Assembly (NCBI GenBank): GCA_947302865.1 | Contig: CAMYWS010000003.1 | Span: forward strand, 1 to 28,284 | Length of the DNA: 28,284 nucleotides | Source of the DNA: an uncultured Clostridia bacterium | GTDB lineage: Bacteria; Bacillota_A; Clostridia; Christensenellales; CAG-138 | Reading direction: 5' to 3' | In this document: positions 7,740-15,556 of the stretch, piece after piece | Layout of the letters: every line of letters begins with the position of its first letter | How positions within the stretch are numbered: the first letter of the stretch is position 1 | Notes under the pieces: model-generated | What the model was told of the DNA's origin: nothing | Database searches by the model: none | Seen by the model: only the letters and a program-made list of their open reading frames with translations | Program-made: the position numbers and the translations under genes

Positions 7740-8075
7740 ATGGTTTTGGAACGGTACAATGCAGCGCTTGCGGAGGAATCCGGGCGTGAAACGGCACTTG
7801 CCGCGGAAGCGGCGAAGAAGGGCGACGCTCGCACGCAATCGATCCATCTGATGAAAGCGAGCATGCTCGGCGACATGCTGAAAGTACTCGGACGCGTGGA
7901 GCATGAGGGAAAGCGCCCGAACGCGCTCGAAACGCTCGTCGGATCGTTTTCCGAAGAAGCGGAGCGGCAGCGCAAGCTCGGCGATTACGACGCATCGGAC
8001 CGCGCGGAGCAGAAGGCGATCACGGTGCAGTTCGCGCTGGACGCATTGCGGGAGGCGGAACGGAATGGAGAATGA
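7740..8075 (+). CDS. Small helical protein of unknown function, first gene of ArsR operon
   Basis: A 111-residue, charge-rich, Ala/Glu/Arg-heavy protein, predicted to be almost entirely alpha-helical and soluble, with no signal peptide, membrane segment or cysteines. I recognise no family; the pattern (AAEAAKKGDARTQSIHLMKAS and GDYDASDRAEQKAI) loosely suggests a helical-hairpin (TPR-like) fold, but this is a guess. AAGGAGG at 7722-7728 serves either ATG 7740 (11-base spacing) or an in-frame TTG at 7737 (8-base spacing); ATG is preferred on codon grounds. Its 3' end overlaps the regulator start by 11 bases (8065-8075), so the two are translationally coupled. That coupling suggests a functional tie, for example a partner or co-sensor of the regulator, but this is inference. 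Confidence 0.72.
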   Translation: MVLERYNAALAEESGRETALAAEAAKKGDARTQSIHLMKASMLGDMLKVLGRVEHEGKRPNALETLVGSFSEEAERQRKLGDYDASDRAEQKAITVQFALDALREAERNGE

Positions 8076-8649
8076 AACGCTGAACCTGCTGAAAACGATC
8101 GCGGACGAAACACGGCTTCGCATTCTGCGCGCGCTTGACGAAAAGGACTGCTACGCGGAGCTTTTGGCGGAACGGCTGAACCTTTCGCAGGCGACGGTCA
8201 GCTTCCATATGAAAAAGCTGATGCAGACAGGACTCGTCGACGCGCGGCGGGAGCAGTATTATACGGTCTATACCCTGCGGCGCGACGTGTTTACGCACAC
8301 GCTCGAAGAGCTGATCTTCCGCAGAGACAGCGGAGAAACGGCGGAAGCGCTGCGCGAGGAACAGTATCGACGCAAGGTGCTGAAAAGCTTCATGCCGAAC
8401 GGGTTCTGCGAACAGATGCCGGCGCAGCTCAAGAAGCGGATGATCGTCTACCGCGAAATCTTTTCCCGTTTTGTGCCGGGAAGCACCTATACGGAAAAGG
8501 AAGTCAACTCGATCATCTCCGAGGTGCATCCGGATTACTGTACGGTGCGCAGGGGATTTGTCGGTATGGGATGGATGGAACGAAGCAAAGGCATCTACAC
8601 GGTCAACCCGGAGCCGGATTATGACCGATACACGGACATCAACGGCTGA
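8065..8649 (+). CDS. ArsR-family winged-helix regulator with C-terminal DUF2087 domain
   Basis: A 194-residue transcription regulator. Residues 1-80 form an ArsR-type winged helix: LLKTIADETRLRILRAL, then the recognition region LAERLNLSQATVSFHMKKLMQTGLV and the wing RREQYYTVYTL. The classical ELCVCDL metal-binding motif is replaced by EKDCYAELL with a single Cys, so arsenic-type sensing through that site is unlikely. Residues about 124-190 (KRMIVYREIFSRFVPGSTYTEKEVNSII, HPDYCTVRRGFVGMGWMER and GIYTV) match DUF2087, a domain often found alone or behind HTH regulators. The frame is open from 7903, but ATG 8065 has GGGAGG nine bases upstream. It is the second gene of the operon behind the inverted-repeat operator at 7700-7719, which it probably binds. 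The inducer is unknown. Confidence 0.88.
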   Translation: MENETLNLLKTIADETRLRILRALDEKDCYAELLAERLNLSQATVSFHMKKLMQTGLVDARREQYYTVYTLRRDVFTHTLEELIFRRDSGETAEALREEQYRRKVLKSFMPNGFCEQMPAQLKKRMIVYREIFSRFVPGSTYTEKEVNSIISEVHPDYCTVRRGFVGMGWMERSKGIYTVNPEPDYDRYTDING

Positions 8650-8661
8650 AAGGAGTACGGG

Positions 8662-9174
8662 ATGAATGAGTCGACCGATTACGGACTTCTGAACTCACAG
8701 ACCGATGAACGCTACGGCGCGCGCCGCTACGGACGGTTCGGCACGATGGCGAAGAACGGGTGCGGGATCATCGCGCTGTACAACATCGCACGCGCGGCCG
8801 ATGAAAAGACGCGGTTTGAACCGTTTTATGCCGCGCGGAAGCAGATCAAAACGAATTTCTTCGGGCTTTTGGGAACGCGTCCTTCCGCGATCGCGAAGAA
8901 TCTGCGAAATAACGGATTCGAGGTCACGTCCATGCGCCCGAAAGAAGCGTCGTGCACGGAACCGTTCGACGGCGTGATCGTGCTCGCGTGGTACTGGTTC
9001 GGCGCGCATTACGTCGCGGGGATCGCCAACCGCGACGGCACGTATACCTTCTACAACCATTTCACCCGACCTGCGGCGATGACGCTTTCGGCGTTTTTAG
9101 ACAATCAGCGGTCGATCCGTCAGCACCCGGTCAGAATCTGGGGCGTCCGGTTCCCGCAAAAGGAAGAATCATAA
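8662..9174 (+). CDS. C39-like cysteine peptidase-fold protein, cytoplasmic
   Basis: A 170-residue protein with the layout of a C39/papain-like fold. Cys34 lies in KNGCGIIALYNI, His116 in FGAHYVAGI, and a possible third catalytic residue, Asn132, in FYNHF. The Cys-to-His distance and the NGCG and HYV contexts resemble peptidase family C39 and C39-like domains. No signal peptide or membrane segment is visible and no ABC exporter is attached, unlike bacteriocin-processing C39 peptidases. It may be a stand-alone protease, amidase or inactive relative. ATG 8662 has AAGGAG upstream and lies 12 bases after the regulator stop; a terminator follows, so it is the last gene of the ArsR-controlled unit. 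The fold assignment is from motifs only; activity and substrate are open. Confidence 0.7.
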   Translation: MNESTDYGLLNSQTDERYGARRYGRFGTMAKNGCGIIALYNIARAADEKTRFEPFYAARKQIKTNFFGLLGTRPSAIAKNLRNNGFEVTSMRPKEASCTEPFDGVIVLAWYWFGAHYVAGIANRDGTYTFYNHFTRPAAMTLSAFLDNQRSIRQHPVRIWGVRFPQKEES

Positions 9175-9177
9175 CAT

Positions 9178-9205
9178 AAAACGCGGCTTGTTCGGCCGCG
9201 TTTTT
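9178..9205 (+). terminator. Rho-independent terminator between convergent operons
   Basis: Core stem ACGCGGC (9181-9187) with GCCGCGT (9195-9201) and a 7-base loop, extendable by three A-T pairs, followed by a T run to 9205. The A run before the stem makes it usable from the other strand too. It ends the C39-like gene (stop 9174) on plus and the rpe end (stop 9217) of the long minus operon. Confidence 0.88.
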
Positions 9206-9216
9206 ATATGCAATTC

Positions 9217-9864
9217 TTATCCGCGCAGCGCACGGATCATTTCGGCGGGATCGTCGGCTTTGAACACGGCGCTCCCCGCGACGAGCACGTCCGCGCCCGC
9301 TTCGATACACCGCTTTGCGGTGTCCGGGTTCACTCCGCCGTCGATCTCGATGAGCGTTTCGAGCCCGCGCGCTTTGATCTCCGCTTTCAGCGCGCGGATC
9401 TTATTGAGCGTTTCCGGGATGAACGACTGTCCGCCGAAGCCGGGATTCACGCTCATCAGAAGGATGAGATCGCATTCCGGCAGGAGGTGTACGCACGCGC
9501 TGACCGGCGTTGCGGGATTCAGCACGATACCGGCTTTCATGCCGGCGGCATGGATCGTCTGCAGCGCGCGGTGCAGGTGACGTTCCGAGGACTCCGCATG
9601 GATCGTCAGAATATCCGCGCCGGCCTTTCGGAACGGTTCGATCCAGTCGGACGGATGCTCGACCATCAGATGTACGTCGATCGGCAGCTCGGTCAGCGGC
9701 CGGAGCGCCTTGCACATATCGGGTCCGAAGGTGATGTTCGGAACGAAATTACCGTCCATCACGTCGAAATGCACCCAGTCGGCGCCCTGCGCGGACAGCT
9801 TCGAAACGGCTTCGCCCATTGCGGCAAAGTTTGCGGAAAGGATCGAAGGCGCGATCTTAATCAT
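9217..9864 (-). CDS. rpe: Ribulose-phosphate 3-epimerase
   Basis: TIM-barrel metalloenzyme interconverting ribulose-5-P and xylulose-5-P in the pentose phosphate pathway; 215 residues, normal length. All hallmarks are present: IAPSILSANF at the N-terminus, VHFDVMDGNFVPN and DVHLMVEHP (metal and catalytic His and Asp), MSVNPGFGGQSFIP, and EIDGGVN with the second catalytic Asp, ending in the phosphate-binding AGSAVF. It is the last gene of the def-to-rpe operon and overlaps the rsgA stop by 8 bases. AGGAGG lies ten bases ahead of ATG 9864, inside rsgA. The same rsgA-rpe order is found in Bacillus. Confidence 0.97.
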   Translation of the reverse strand: MIKIAPSILSANFAAMGEAVSKLSAQGADWVHFDVMDGNFVPNITFGPDMCKALRPLTELPIDVHLMVEHPSDWIEPFRKAGADILTIHAESSERHLHRALQTIHAAGMKAGIVLNPATPVSACVHLLPECDLILLMSVNPGFGGQSFIPETLNKIRALKAEIKARGLETLIEIDGGVNPDTAKRCIEAGADVLVAGSAVFKADDPAEMIRALRG

Positions 9865-10732
9865 AACGGTGTTTCCTCCTCATCTGATAATCCAATGCGA
9901 TCTCGCAGTATCGTTCATATCGTTCCGGCGTGAGCTCGCCGGTCGAAAGCAGAGGTTTGACGCCGCAGTCCGGTTCGCTGACGTGCATGCAGCCGGGAAA
10001 GCGGCAGGGGAACGCATGCTGAAATTCGGGATAGCATGCATCCAGCTCGTCTTGTTCGAGACACGCCGTTTCATACATGGAGAATCCCGGCGTATCGAGC
10101 ACCGCGCCGTTTTCGTACGGCCAAAGTTCCGCGTGGCGGGTGGTGTGCCGTCCGCGGTCTGTCTTTTTCGAGAGCCCGCCAGTTTCGAGATGTAGCTCCG
10201 GAATCAGCGCGTTCAACAGCGACGACTTCCCGACGGCGGACTGCCCCGCAAAGCAGCTCACCTTTCCGCGCATGCGGTCCCGCAGCGCGTCGAGCCCTTC
10301 GCCCGTCTCGGCGCTTACGATCAGCGTCGGGAACGCGTGATACTCGGTTCGGAATCGGTCTGCGATCCCCTTGTCCGCCGTATCGATCTTGTTCAGCACG
10401 GGGACAGGTTCTATGCCCGTGCGCTTCGCGGAAATAATCATCCGGTCCAGGAGCAGCCAGTCCGGCTCCGGCACAGATGCGGAGATCACGATCAGAAGCT
10501 GGTCGACGTTCGCCACGGGCGGGCGCACGAGGAGATTCCTGCGCGGAAGGATCTCGTTGAGCTGCGCGTATCCCTGTTCCTTGCGTTCGATCGCAACGCG
10601 GTCTCCGACGGTCGGGACAAGCCCTTCCTTTCGGAATATGCCGCGCGCCTTTGAGGTCACAACCTCGCCCGATTCCGTCAGCACTTCATAGAAGCTGCCG
10701 ATCCCTTTCAAAAGCAGTCCGGGTTCCGTCAT
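9857..10732 (-). CDS. rsgA: Small ribosomal subunit assembly GTPase RsgA
   Basis: Circularly permuted GTPase that aids late maturation of the 30S subunit and is itself a (p)ppGpp target in Firmicutes; 291 residues. In order: an N-terminal OB fold (to about residue 70), then the permuted GTPase with G4 NKID ahead of G1 GQSAVGKSS, the switch region KKTDRGRHTT and G3 DTPG. A C-terminal zinc knuckle follows, with Cys-x4-Cys-x-His-x5-Cys in CRFPGCMHVSEPDC. This permuted order is diagnostic. ATG 10732 overlaps the stop of the upstream kinase gene (ATGA, 10729-10732). In B. subtilis the PrkC kinase phosphorylates RsgA, so the adjacency has a known functional counterpart. Confidence 0.97.
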   Translation of the reverse strand: MTEPGLLLKGIGSFYEVLTESGEVVTSKARGIFRKEGLVPTVGDRVAIERKEQGYAQLNEILPRRNLLVRPPVANVDQLLIVISASVPEPDWLLLDRMIISAKRTGIEPVPVLNKIDTADKGIADRFRTEYHAFPTLIVSAETGEGLDALRDRMRGKVSCFAGQSAVGKSSLLNALIPELHLETGGLSKKTDRGRHTTRHAELWPYENGAVLDTPGFSMYETACLEQDELDACYPEFQHAFPCRFPGCMHVSEPDCGVKPLLSTGELTPERYERYCEIALDYQMRRKHRYD

Positions 10733-12561
10733 TTTGCAAAGGAGACGGATTGCGGAGAGGACTGCGCGATCCCGTTCACATAAAGGTACATATTCCGCGT
10801 GACCGGCTCATACCAGTACACGGTCGCCGTTTCCAGAACGTCCGGCTTGATCTCGCTTTGGCGCACGCGCGAATGCAGGATCACGCGATACGGGATCTCC
10901 TCGTACGTCGCCGTTTCAAATCCGATCTCCACAAGCAGCATCGCGTCGTCCTCTCCGAACGTCAGCGGGAACGAGATATCCGCTTTGCACGAGCCGAGCG
11001 TATTTCTGAAAACGACCAGACGGATCTCCGTATTGCACGGATAGGAATTGAGGGTCAGCCGCGGCTCCCGGGAGGGTTCGGGCGTCGGTGTGGGCTCCGG
11101 TGTCTGCGAAGGCGTCGCCGTGGGCTCCGGCGTCGGAGTCCCCTCGTTCTGCGGAATGTAGTCGATCAGCGGCGTCGCGGACGGTTCCGCAACGATCGTA
11201 TCGGTATCGTCGATCGGCGCCGGGGTCGGTGTGGGTTCCGGCGTCGTCGTTTCCGGCTCCGGCGTCGCGGGCTCCGGCGTCGGAACGGGCGTCGGCGAGG
11301 GCGTCGGCGCCTCAAACAGCAGGTCGGGCTCGATCGCCGGGACCTTGATCGCAACTACGGTGTTCGTCCGGGAATACCGTGTTGCGTCGTCGGTAAACTC
11401 CACGGACAGATTTGTAAAGCCGTAGGTCTCGTACAGGATGCGCAGCGCGTCGTCCAGCGGATAACCGATCAGCTCGGGCACGTTCAGGTTGACCGTGACG
11501 GCCTCTTCACCCGGAGCGGTCTCCTCCGGCACAGCAGTTTCGGATGCAGAATCGGAGACGATCGCCTGCGTTTCGCTTTCCCGCGGCGTCGTCGTCCGGC
11601 AGGAAGTGGCGTAGATCAGCACAAAGACCCCGATCAGCAGGATCGGCAGGAACACGCACATGGCGATCAGAATGTAGATCGATGGCCGCGAAGTGTTTTT
11701 CGTGCCCTTGTCGTTGGGATCATTGACAAAGGTGCCGTTCGGATCGGACAGCGACCGGACAAGATCGGAGCGCATCGCGCGCGCCGTCCTGTAGCGGTTT
11801 TCCGGATCCTTTTCCAGCGCCTTGAGAACAATATCGTTCAGGGAATGCGGCAGGTCCGGAACGATCTGGATCGGCGGAACGGGCTTTTCCTGCAGATGCA
11901 TGAGCGCGACGCTCACCGTGGAATCCGCTTCGAACGGGACCGTGCCGGTCAGCATTTCATAGAGACACACGCCGACGGAATACAGGTCGCTCTGTTCGGT
12001 CGCAACGGTGCCTTTTGCCTGTTCCGGTGAGATATAATGCACGGATCCGAGGACCTTGCTGCCGGAGAAGGTCACGGTCGACGCCTTCGCTTCTCGCGCG
12101 ATTCCGAAATCCGCGAGCTTGACGCGGCCTTTTTCGGTCACGATCACGTTCTGCGGCTTCACGTCGCGATGAATGATACCGTGCGCGTGCGCCGCGCTGA
12201 GCGCGTCGAGGATCTGACAGGTGATGCCGATCGCCGTCCGCACGGGCAGCGCGCCGTTCGAGGAGATCAGGTCCTTCAGCGTGTGCCCCTCCACGTATTC
12301 CATTACGAGGTAGGGGAGACCGTCGTACGTGCCCGCGCCATACGCACGCACGATGTTCTCGTGCGAGAGCGTCAGGATCGCGTTCGCTTCGAGAGAGAAC
12401 CGGCGCAGAAACTCCGCATCGCTCTTATATTCGTCTTTGAGCATTTTGACGGCGACGATCCTGCGGTTCGTCATATTGACCGCTTTATAGACCTGCGCCA
12501 TGCCGCCGCTTCCGATCAGCTCAACGATCCTGTATTTTCGTTCGAGGATCGTTCCGATCAT
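10729..12561 (-). CDS. prkC: PrkC-type membrane Ser/Thr protein kinase
   Basis: Eukaryotic-type (Hanks) kinase of 610 residues. The cytoplasmic kinase domain is residues 1 to about 270: GSGGMAQVYKA P-loop, VAVKML lysine, HRDVKPQN catalytic loop, DFGIA, and an activation loop rich in Thr/Ser before GSVHYISPEQ. A single transmembrane helix lies at about 292-318. Outside are one PASTA-like repeat at about 352-415 (LNVPELIGYPLDDALRIL), a Pro/Thr/Glu-rich stalk of about 80 residues and a beta-rich C-terminal domain of about 110 residues of unknown type. B. subtilis PrkC has three PASTA repeats, so the muropeptide-sensing part is reduced here. ATG 12561 overlaps the phosphatase stop by four bases, with GGAGG ahead of it. 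Expected partner: the adjacent PP2C phosphatase. Confidence 0.93.
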   Translation of the reverse strand: MIGTILERKYRIVELIGSGGMAQVYKAVNMTNRRIVAVKMLKDEYKSDAEFLRRFSLEANAILTLSHENIVRAYGAGTYDGLPYLVMEYVEGHTLKDLISSNGALPVRTAIGITCQILDALSAAHAHGIIHRDVKPQNVIVTEKGRVKLADFGIAREAKASTVTFSGSKVLGSVHYISPEQAKGTVATEQSDLYSVGVCLYEMLTGTVPFEADSTVSVALMHLQEKPVPPIQIVPDLPHSLNDIVLKALEKDPENRYRTARAMRSDLVRSLSDPNGTFVNDPNDKGTKNTSRPSIYILIAMCVFLPILLIGVFVLIYATSCRTTTPRESETQAIVSDSASETAVPEETAPGEEAVTVNLNVPELIGYPLDDALRILYETYGFTNLSVEFTDDATRYSRTNTVVAIKVPAIEPDLLFEAPTPSPTPVPTPEPATPEPETTTPEPTPTPAPIDDTDTIVAEPSATPLIDYIPQNEGTPTPEPTATPSQTPEPTPTPEPSREPRLTLNSYPCNTEIRLVVFRNTLGSCKADISFPLTFGEDDAMLLVEIGFETATYEEIPYRVILHSRVRQSEIKPDVLETATVYWYEPVTRNMYLYVNGIAQSSPQSVSFAK

Positions 12562-13280
12562 GCTTTGCCTCCGTCGTTTTCGGCGAGTACCACCGTGATG
12601 TTATCGCGGCTGCCGGCGGTCAGCGCGCGCTGAATGAGCGCCGTACAGGTCGCGTCAAGATCGGTGCAGTTGCGAAGGAACGCCGCCATTTCCGCGTCCT
12701 CCAGAACGCCGCAGAGCCCGTCGGAGCAGAGAAGCAGCATGTCGTTCTTTTTCCAATCGCAGGAGAACACGTCGGCGACGACGCGCAGTTCCGTTCCGAT
12801 CGCGCGCGTGATGAGGTTGCGCCGCGGATGCGTCTTGGCTTCCTCGGACGTGATCGCGCCGCGACGGACAAGCTCCGCGACGAACGAATGGTCGTGCGTG
12901 ACCTGCCGGAGCGTTTTGCCGTCGAAATGATAGAGGCGGGAATCGCCGACGTTCGCGGCGATGAACCGGTCCGGTTCGAGGATCGCGGCGACGAGCGTGC
13001 AGCCCATACCGTACATCTCGTCGTTTAAGGACGCACGGGTATGCACGGCGCCGTTCGCTTCCGCGAAAGCGCCGGACAACGCCGCTTCCGGATCCGAAGC
13101 GTTCGAAAGAAGCCGGTTCTGAAGCGTTTCCACGGCAAGAAGACTTGCGATCTCGCCCGCCTGATGCCCGCCCATACCGTCGGATACGGCGACCGCGTCC
13201 AGCGTATCGGTATGCAGCAGCATGAAGTTATCCTCGTTCTGCTTTCGGAGACCCGTTTCCGTCTTACCCGCGAATTTCAT
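12558..13280 (-). CDS. prpC: PP2C-family protein phosphatase (PrpC/Stp)
   Basis: Mn/Mg-dependent Ser/Thr phosphatase of 240 residues that reverses phosphorylation by the kinase encoded next to it. PPM motifs are in order: TGLRKQNEDNF, SDGMGGHQAGEIAS (metal-binding Asp), GCTLVAAI, NVGDSRLY, THDHSFVAEL, LITRAIG, LLLCSDGL and SRDNITVV (last metal Asp). The frame is open to 13394, but ATG 13280 begins MKFAGKTETG as in family members and has AGGAGG ahead. That start lies within the last 17 bases of rlmN, a true overlap. The kinase-phosphatase pair behind rlmN is a hallmark of Firmicutes. Confidence 0.96.
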   Translation of the reverse strand: MKFAGKTETGLRKQNEDNFMLLHTDTLDAVAVSDGMGGHQAGEIASLLAVETLQNRLLSNASDPEAALSGAFAEANGAVHTRASLNDEMYGMGCTLVAAILEPDRFIAANVGDSRLYHFDGKTLRQVTHDHSFVAELVRRGAITSEEAKTHPRRNLITRAIGTELRVVADVFSCDWKKNDMLLLCSDGLCGVLEDAEMAAFLRNCTDLDATCTALIQRALTAGSRDNITVVLAENDGGKA

Positions 13281-14307
13281 TGAGAACCCTCCTTCGTAAT
13301 TGTCCGCACGCGCCTTCGATATCGGCGCCCATTTCTCTCCGTACAGTCGCCGAGATATGCCGCTCTTCGAGCCATTCCCGGAACCGGTGCGCATACGTTC
13401 TCGTCACGCCGTCCAGTCCGCGTTCTTTGACCGGATTCAGCGGGATCAGGTTGACGTGACATAAAAGTCCTTTGAGTCGTGCGGCAAGCGCGTCCGCATC
13501 CGCCTCGGAATCGTTCTTTCCGCCGATCAGCGCATATTCGAACACCACGCGCCGACCGGTCCTGTCGGCGTACGTCTTTGCCGCTTCCAGAACCTGTTCG
13601 ATCGGATACGCTTTGTTGATCGGCATCAGCTCGGACCGAACTTCGTTCGAATGCGCGTGCAGCGAGATCGAGAGCGTCACGTGCGGCGCGTCTTCGATCA
13701 TACGATAGATCTTCGGGACGATCCCGCAGGTGGACAGTGAAATATTCCGCGCGGAAATGTTCGGTCCCTGCTCGCTCGTCACGCGTTTCAGGAATGTTAT
13801 AACGTTGTCGTAATTGTCGAGCGGCTCGCCGCTGCCCATCAGCACAATGTTCGTCACCGTGCGCGGCTTGCCGTCCGCGGGAGGTTCGTCGCGCTCGATC
13901 TCCGCAAGGAAGGAGAGCATCTCGCCCGGCCGGAGCGAGCGCACGCAACCTTCCAGTGTGCTTGCGCAGAACCGGCATCCCATGTTGCAGCCGACCTGCG
14001 TACTGAGGCATACCGTATTGCCGTAGGAATAGCGCATCAGAACGCCTTCGACCAGGTTGCCGTCCTCGAGTGCAAAGAGATATTTGATCGTGCCGTCCTT
14101 TTGGGATACGCGTTTCTCATAGATCGTCGCGCCGCCGAACGGGATCGTATCGAGCTTTGTACGCAGATCCTTCGGAAGATTTGTCATTTCCTGCGGACGA
14201 ACGCCCTTTCTGAGCCATTCGGAAACCTGTGCGATGCGGAATTTCGGCACGCCGAACGCACCGACGGCGTCGGCAATCTCCTGTTCGGTCATGTCCATCC
14301 AGTACAT
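13264..14307 (-). CDS. rlmN: 23S rRNA (A2503-C2)/tRNA (A37-C2) methyltransferase RlmN
   Basis: Radical-SAM methyltransferase acting on 23S rRNA A2503 in the peptidyl-transferase tunnel and on some tRNAs; 347 residues. The 4Fe-4S cluster motif CNMGCRFC is present. Both mechanistic cysteines are visible: one just before the cluster in TVCLSTQVGC, the other near the C-terminus in GADIEGACGQL. Other conserved parts are MGSGEPLDNYDNV, LSISLHA and LIPLNPV. ATG 14307 has AAGGAG eight bases ahead and lies four bases after the rsmB stop. The Cfr resistance homologue is less likely given the operon position. Confidence 0.97.
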   Translation of the reverse strand: MYWMDMTEQEIADAVGAFGVPKFRIAQVSEWLRKGVRPQEMTNLPKDLRTKLDTIPFGGATIYEKRVSQKDGTIKYLFALEDGNLVEGVLMRYSYGNTVCLSTQVGCNMGCRFCASTLEGCVRSLRPGEMLSFLAEIERDEPPADGKPRTVTNIVLMGSGEPLDNYDNVITFLKRVTSEQGPNISARNISLSTCGIVPKIYRMIEDAPHVTLSISLHAHSNEVRSELMPINKAYPIEQVLEAAKTYADRTGRRVVFEYALIGGKNDSEADADALAARLKGLLCHVNLIPLNPVKERGLDGVTRTYAHRFREWLEERHISATVRREMGADIEGACGQLRRRVLNEIRG

Positions 14308-14311
14308 CGGT

Positions 14312-15556
14312 TCAGCTCCTTTTCATTCTTGCGTAATAGAATCCGTCCGTGCCGTCGCGCGTCGGCAAAAGCTGCCGTTCCTCTTCAAGTGCATAATCGG
14401 TATGCGCCGAAAGGAACGCGCGGACACGCGCTTCGTTCTCGCGCCGCGAGATCGTGCAGGTCGCGTAGACGAGCACGCCGCCCGGTTTCACGTAGCGGCA
14501 GCAGGCGGAAAGGATTGCGTCCTGCGCCTCTGTAAGCGCCGTAACGGCGTTTTCGTCCTTGTGCAGGCGAATGTCCGGCTTCTCGCTTAAAAGACCGAAT
14601 CCACTGCAGGGAACGTCCAAAAGCACCGCGTCGAACGCGTCGTCAAACGTCGGATCGAATACCGCGGCGTCGCGGCAATCGGTCACGGCGGAAACGCCGA
14701 GCCGGGAAAACGTCAGGTCCATCAGTTCCTTCCGGTGCGGATGCAGCTCCCAGGCCGTGATCTTCGCCGTGTTTTCGGACAGCGAAGCAAGATAAGCGCT
14801 CTTTCCGCCCGGCGCGGCGCAGGCGTCCAGCACGGCTTTTCCGTGCACGTCGCCCAAAGCGCGGCAGATCAGCATCGCGCCTTCGCCCTGTACGGCGAAT
14901 TTGCCGGACGTAAACAACGGATCGTGCGCGAGATCGAATCCCTCGGAAAGCCGCAGGCCGTTCGGGTCGTGGGAACAGGTTACGGACGGAACGGGCAGCG
15001 CGGCACGCAGTTCGTCCGTCGTACAGGGATACTGCGCGCGGACGACGGTCCCGAGGGGCGCATGGGACAGAAGCGCTTCCGCTTCTGTTTCGCCGTATGC
15101 GTCGATCCACTCTGCGACCCAAAACGCAGGAACGCCGTACAGGACCGAAAGCCGTTCGACGGGCGTATCGGGTAGTGGGGGAAGGGCGTCGCGTTCGCGG
15201 TCAAGCCGACGCAGAACAGCGTTCACAAGGCTGCAGCTGTCCTTCTTTCCGATCGACCGGCACAGCTTCACAGACTCGTCGATCGCCGCGTGCACGGGCG
15301 TGTCGAGAAACAGCAGTTCCGTCCCCGCCATACGCAGGAGATTTCTGACCGCGCGTTTCTGCCGCCTGCAGAAGTGTGCGAAAATATAATCCAGATAGGA
15401 AGCGCGCGCGATCGTTTCGTTGACCAGCGCACTGAGGTAGGGAACGTCCTTCGGGTTGACCGAGGAAGCCGCTTCCTTCAGCGCGAGGTTTGCGTATGCG
15501 CCGTCCTCAAGGATCCGGACAAGCGTTTCGAGCGCGGCGCGCCGTACGTTCAGCAT
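14312..15556 (-). CDS. rsmB: 16S rRNA (cytosine-967-C5)-methyltransferase RsmB
   Basis: SAM-dependent m5C methyltransferase acting on 16S rRNA; 414 residues. The N-terminal 130 residues are a NusB-like RNA-binding helical domain (VRRAALETLVRILEDGAYANLAL). The Rossmann catalytic domain follows with the SAM loop DACAAPGGKSAYLA, motif IV LDVPCSGFG, and motif VI YATCTISRRENE carrying the nucleophilic Cys. The frame runs open to 15664, inside fmt. ATG 15556 overlaps the last 7 bases of fmt and begins MLNVRRAALE, as expected for the family. Its ribosome site is weak, consistent with translational coupling to fmt. Confidence 0.95.
   Translation of the reverse strand: MLNVRRAALETLVRILEDGAYANLALKEAASSVNPKDVPYLSALVNETIARASYLDYIFAHFCRRQKRAVRNLLRMAGTELLFLDTPVHAAIDESVKLCRSIGKKDSCSLVNAVLRRLDRERDALPPLPDTPVERLSVLYGVPAFWVAEWIDAYGETEAEALLSHAPLGTVVRAQYPCTTDELRAALPVPSVTCSHDPNGLRLSEGFDLAHDPLFTSGKFAVQGEGAMLICRALGDVHGKAVLDACAAPGGKSAYLASLSENTAKITAWELHPHRKELMDLTFSRLGVSAVTDCRDAAVFDPTFDDAFDAVLLDVPCSGFGLLSEKPDIRLHKDENAVTALTEAQDAILSACCRYVKPGGVLVYATCTISRRENEARVRAFLSAHTDYALEEERQLLPTRDGTDGFYYARMKRS

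Noticed and set aside
6352..7995. Long open frame on minus strand opposite the LCP gene
   Set aside because: Low-complexity Arg-rich translation mirroring the Pro repeats; the plus frame has domain motifs, the minus one has none.
10651..12030. Long open frame on plus strand opposite prkC
   Set aside because: Arg/Gly-rich shadow of the kinase gene; no motif or ribosome site.
12828..13028. Small plus-strand frames within prpC
   Set aside because: Shadows of the phosphatase gene; no ribosome site or conserved sequence.
14311..14340. Frameshift or split at the rlmN-rsmB junction
   Set aside because: Both proteins are complete with proper starts and stops four bases apart; it is normal operon packing.
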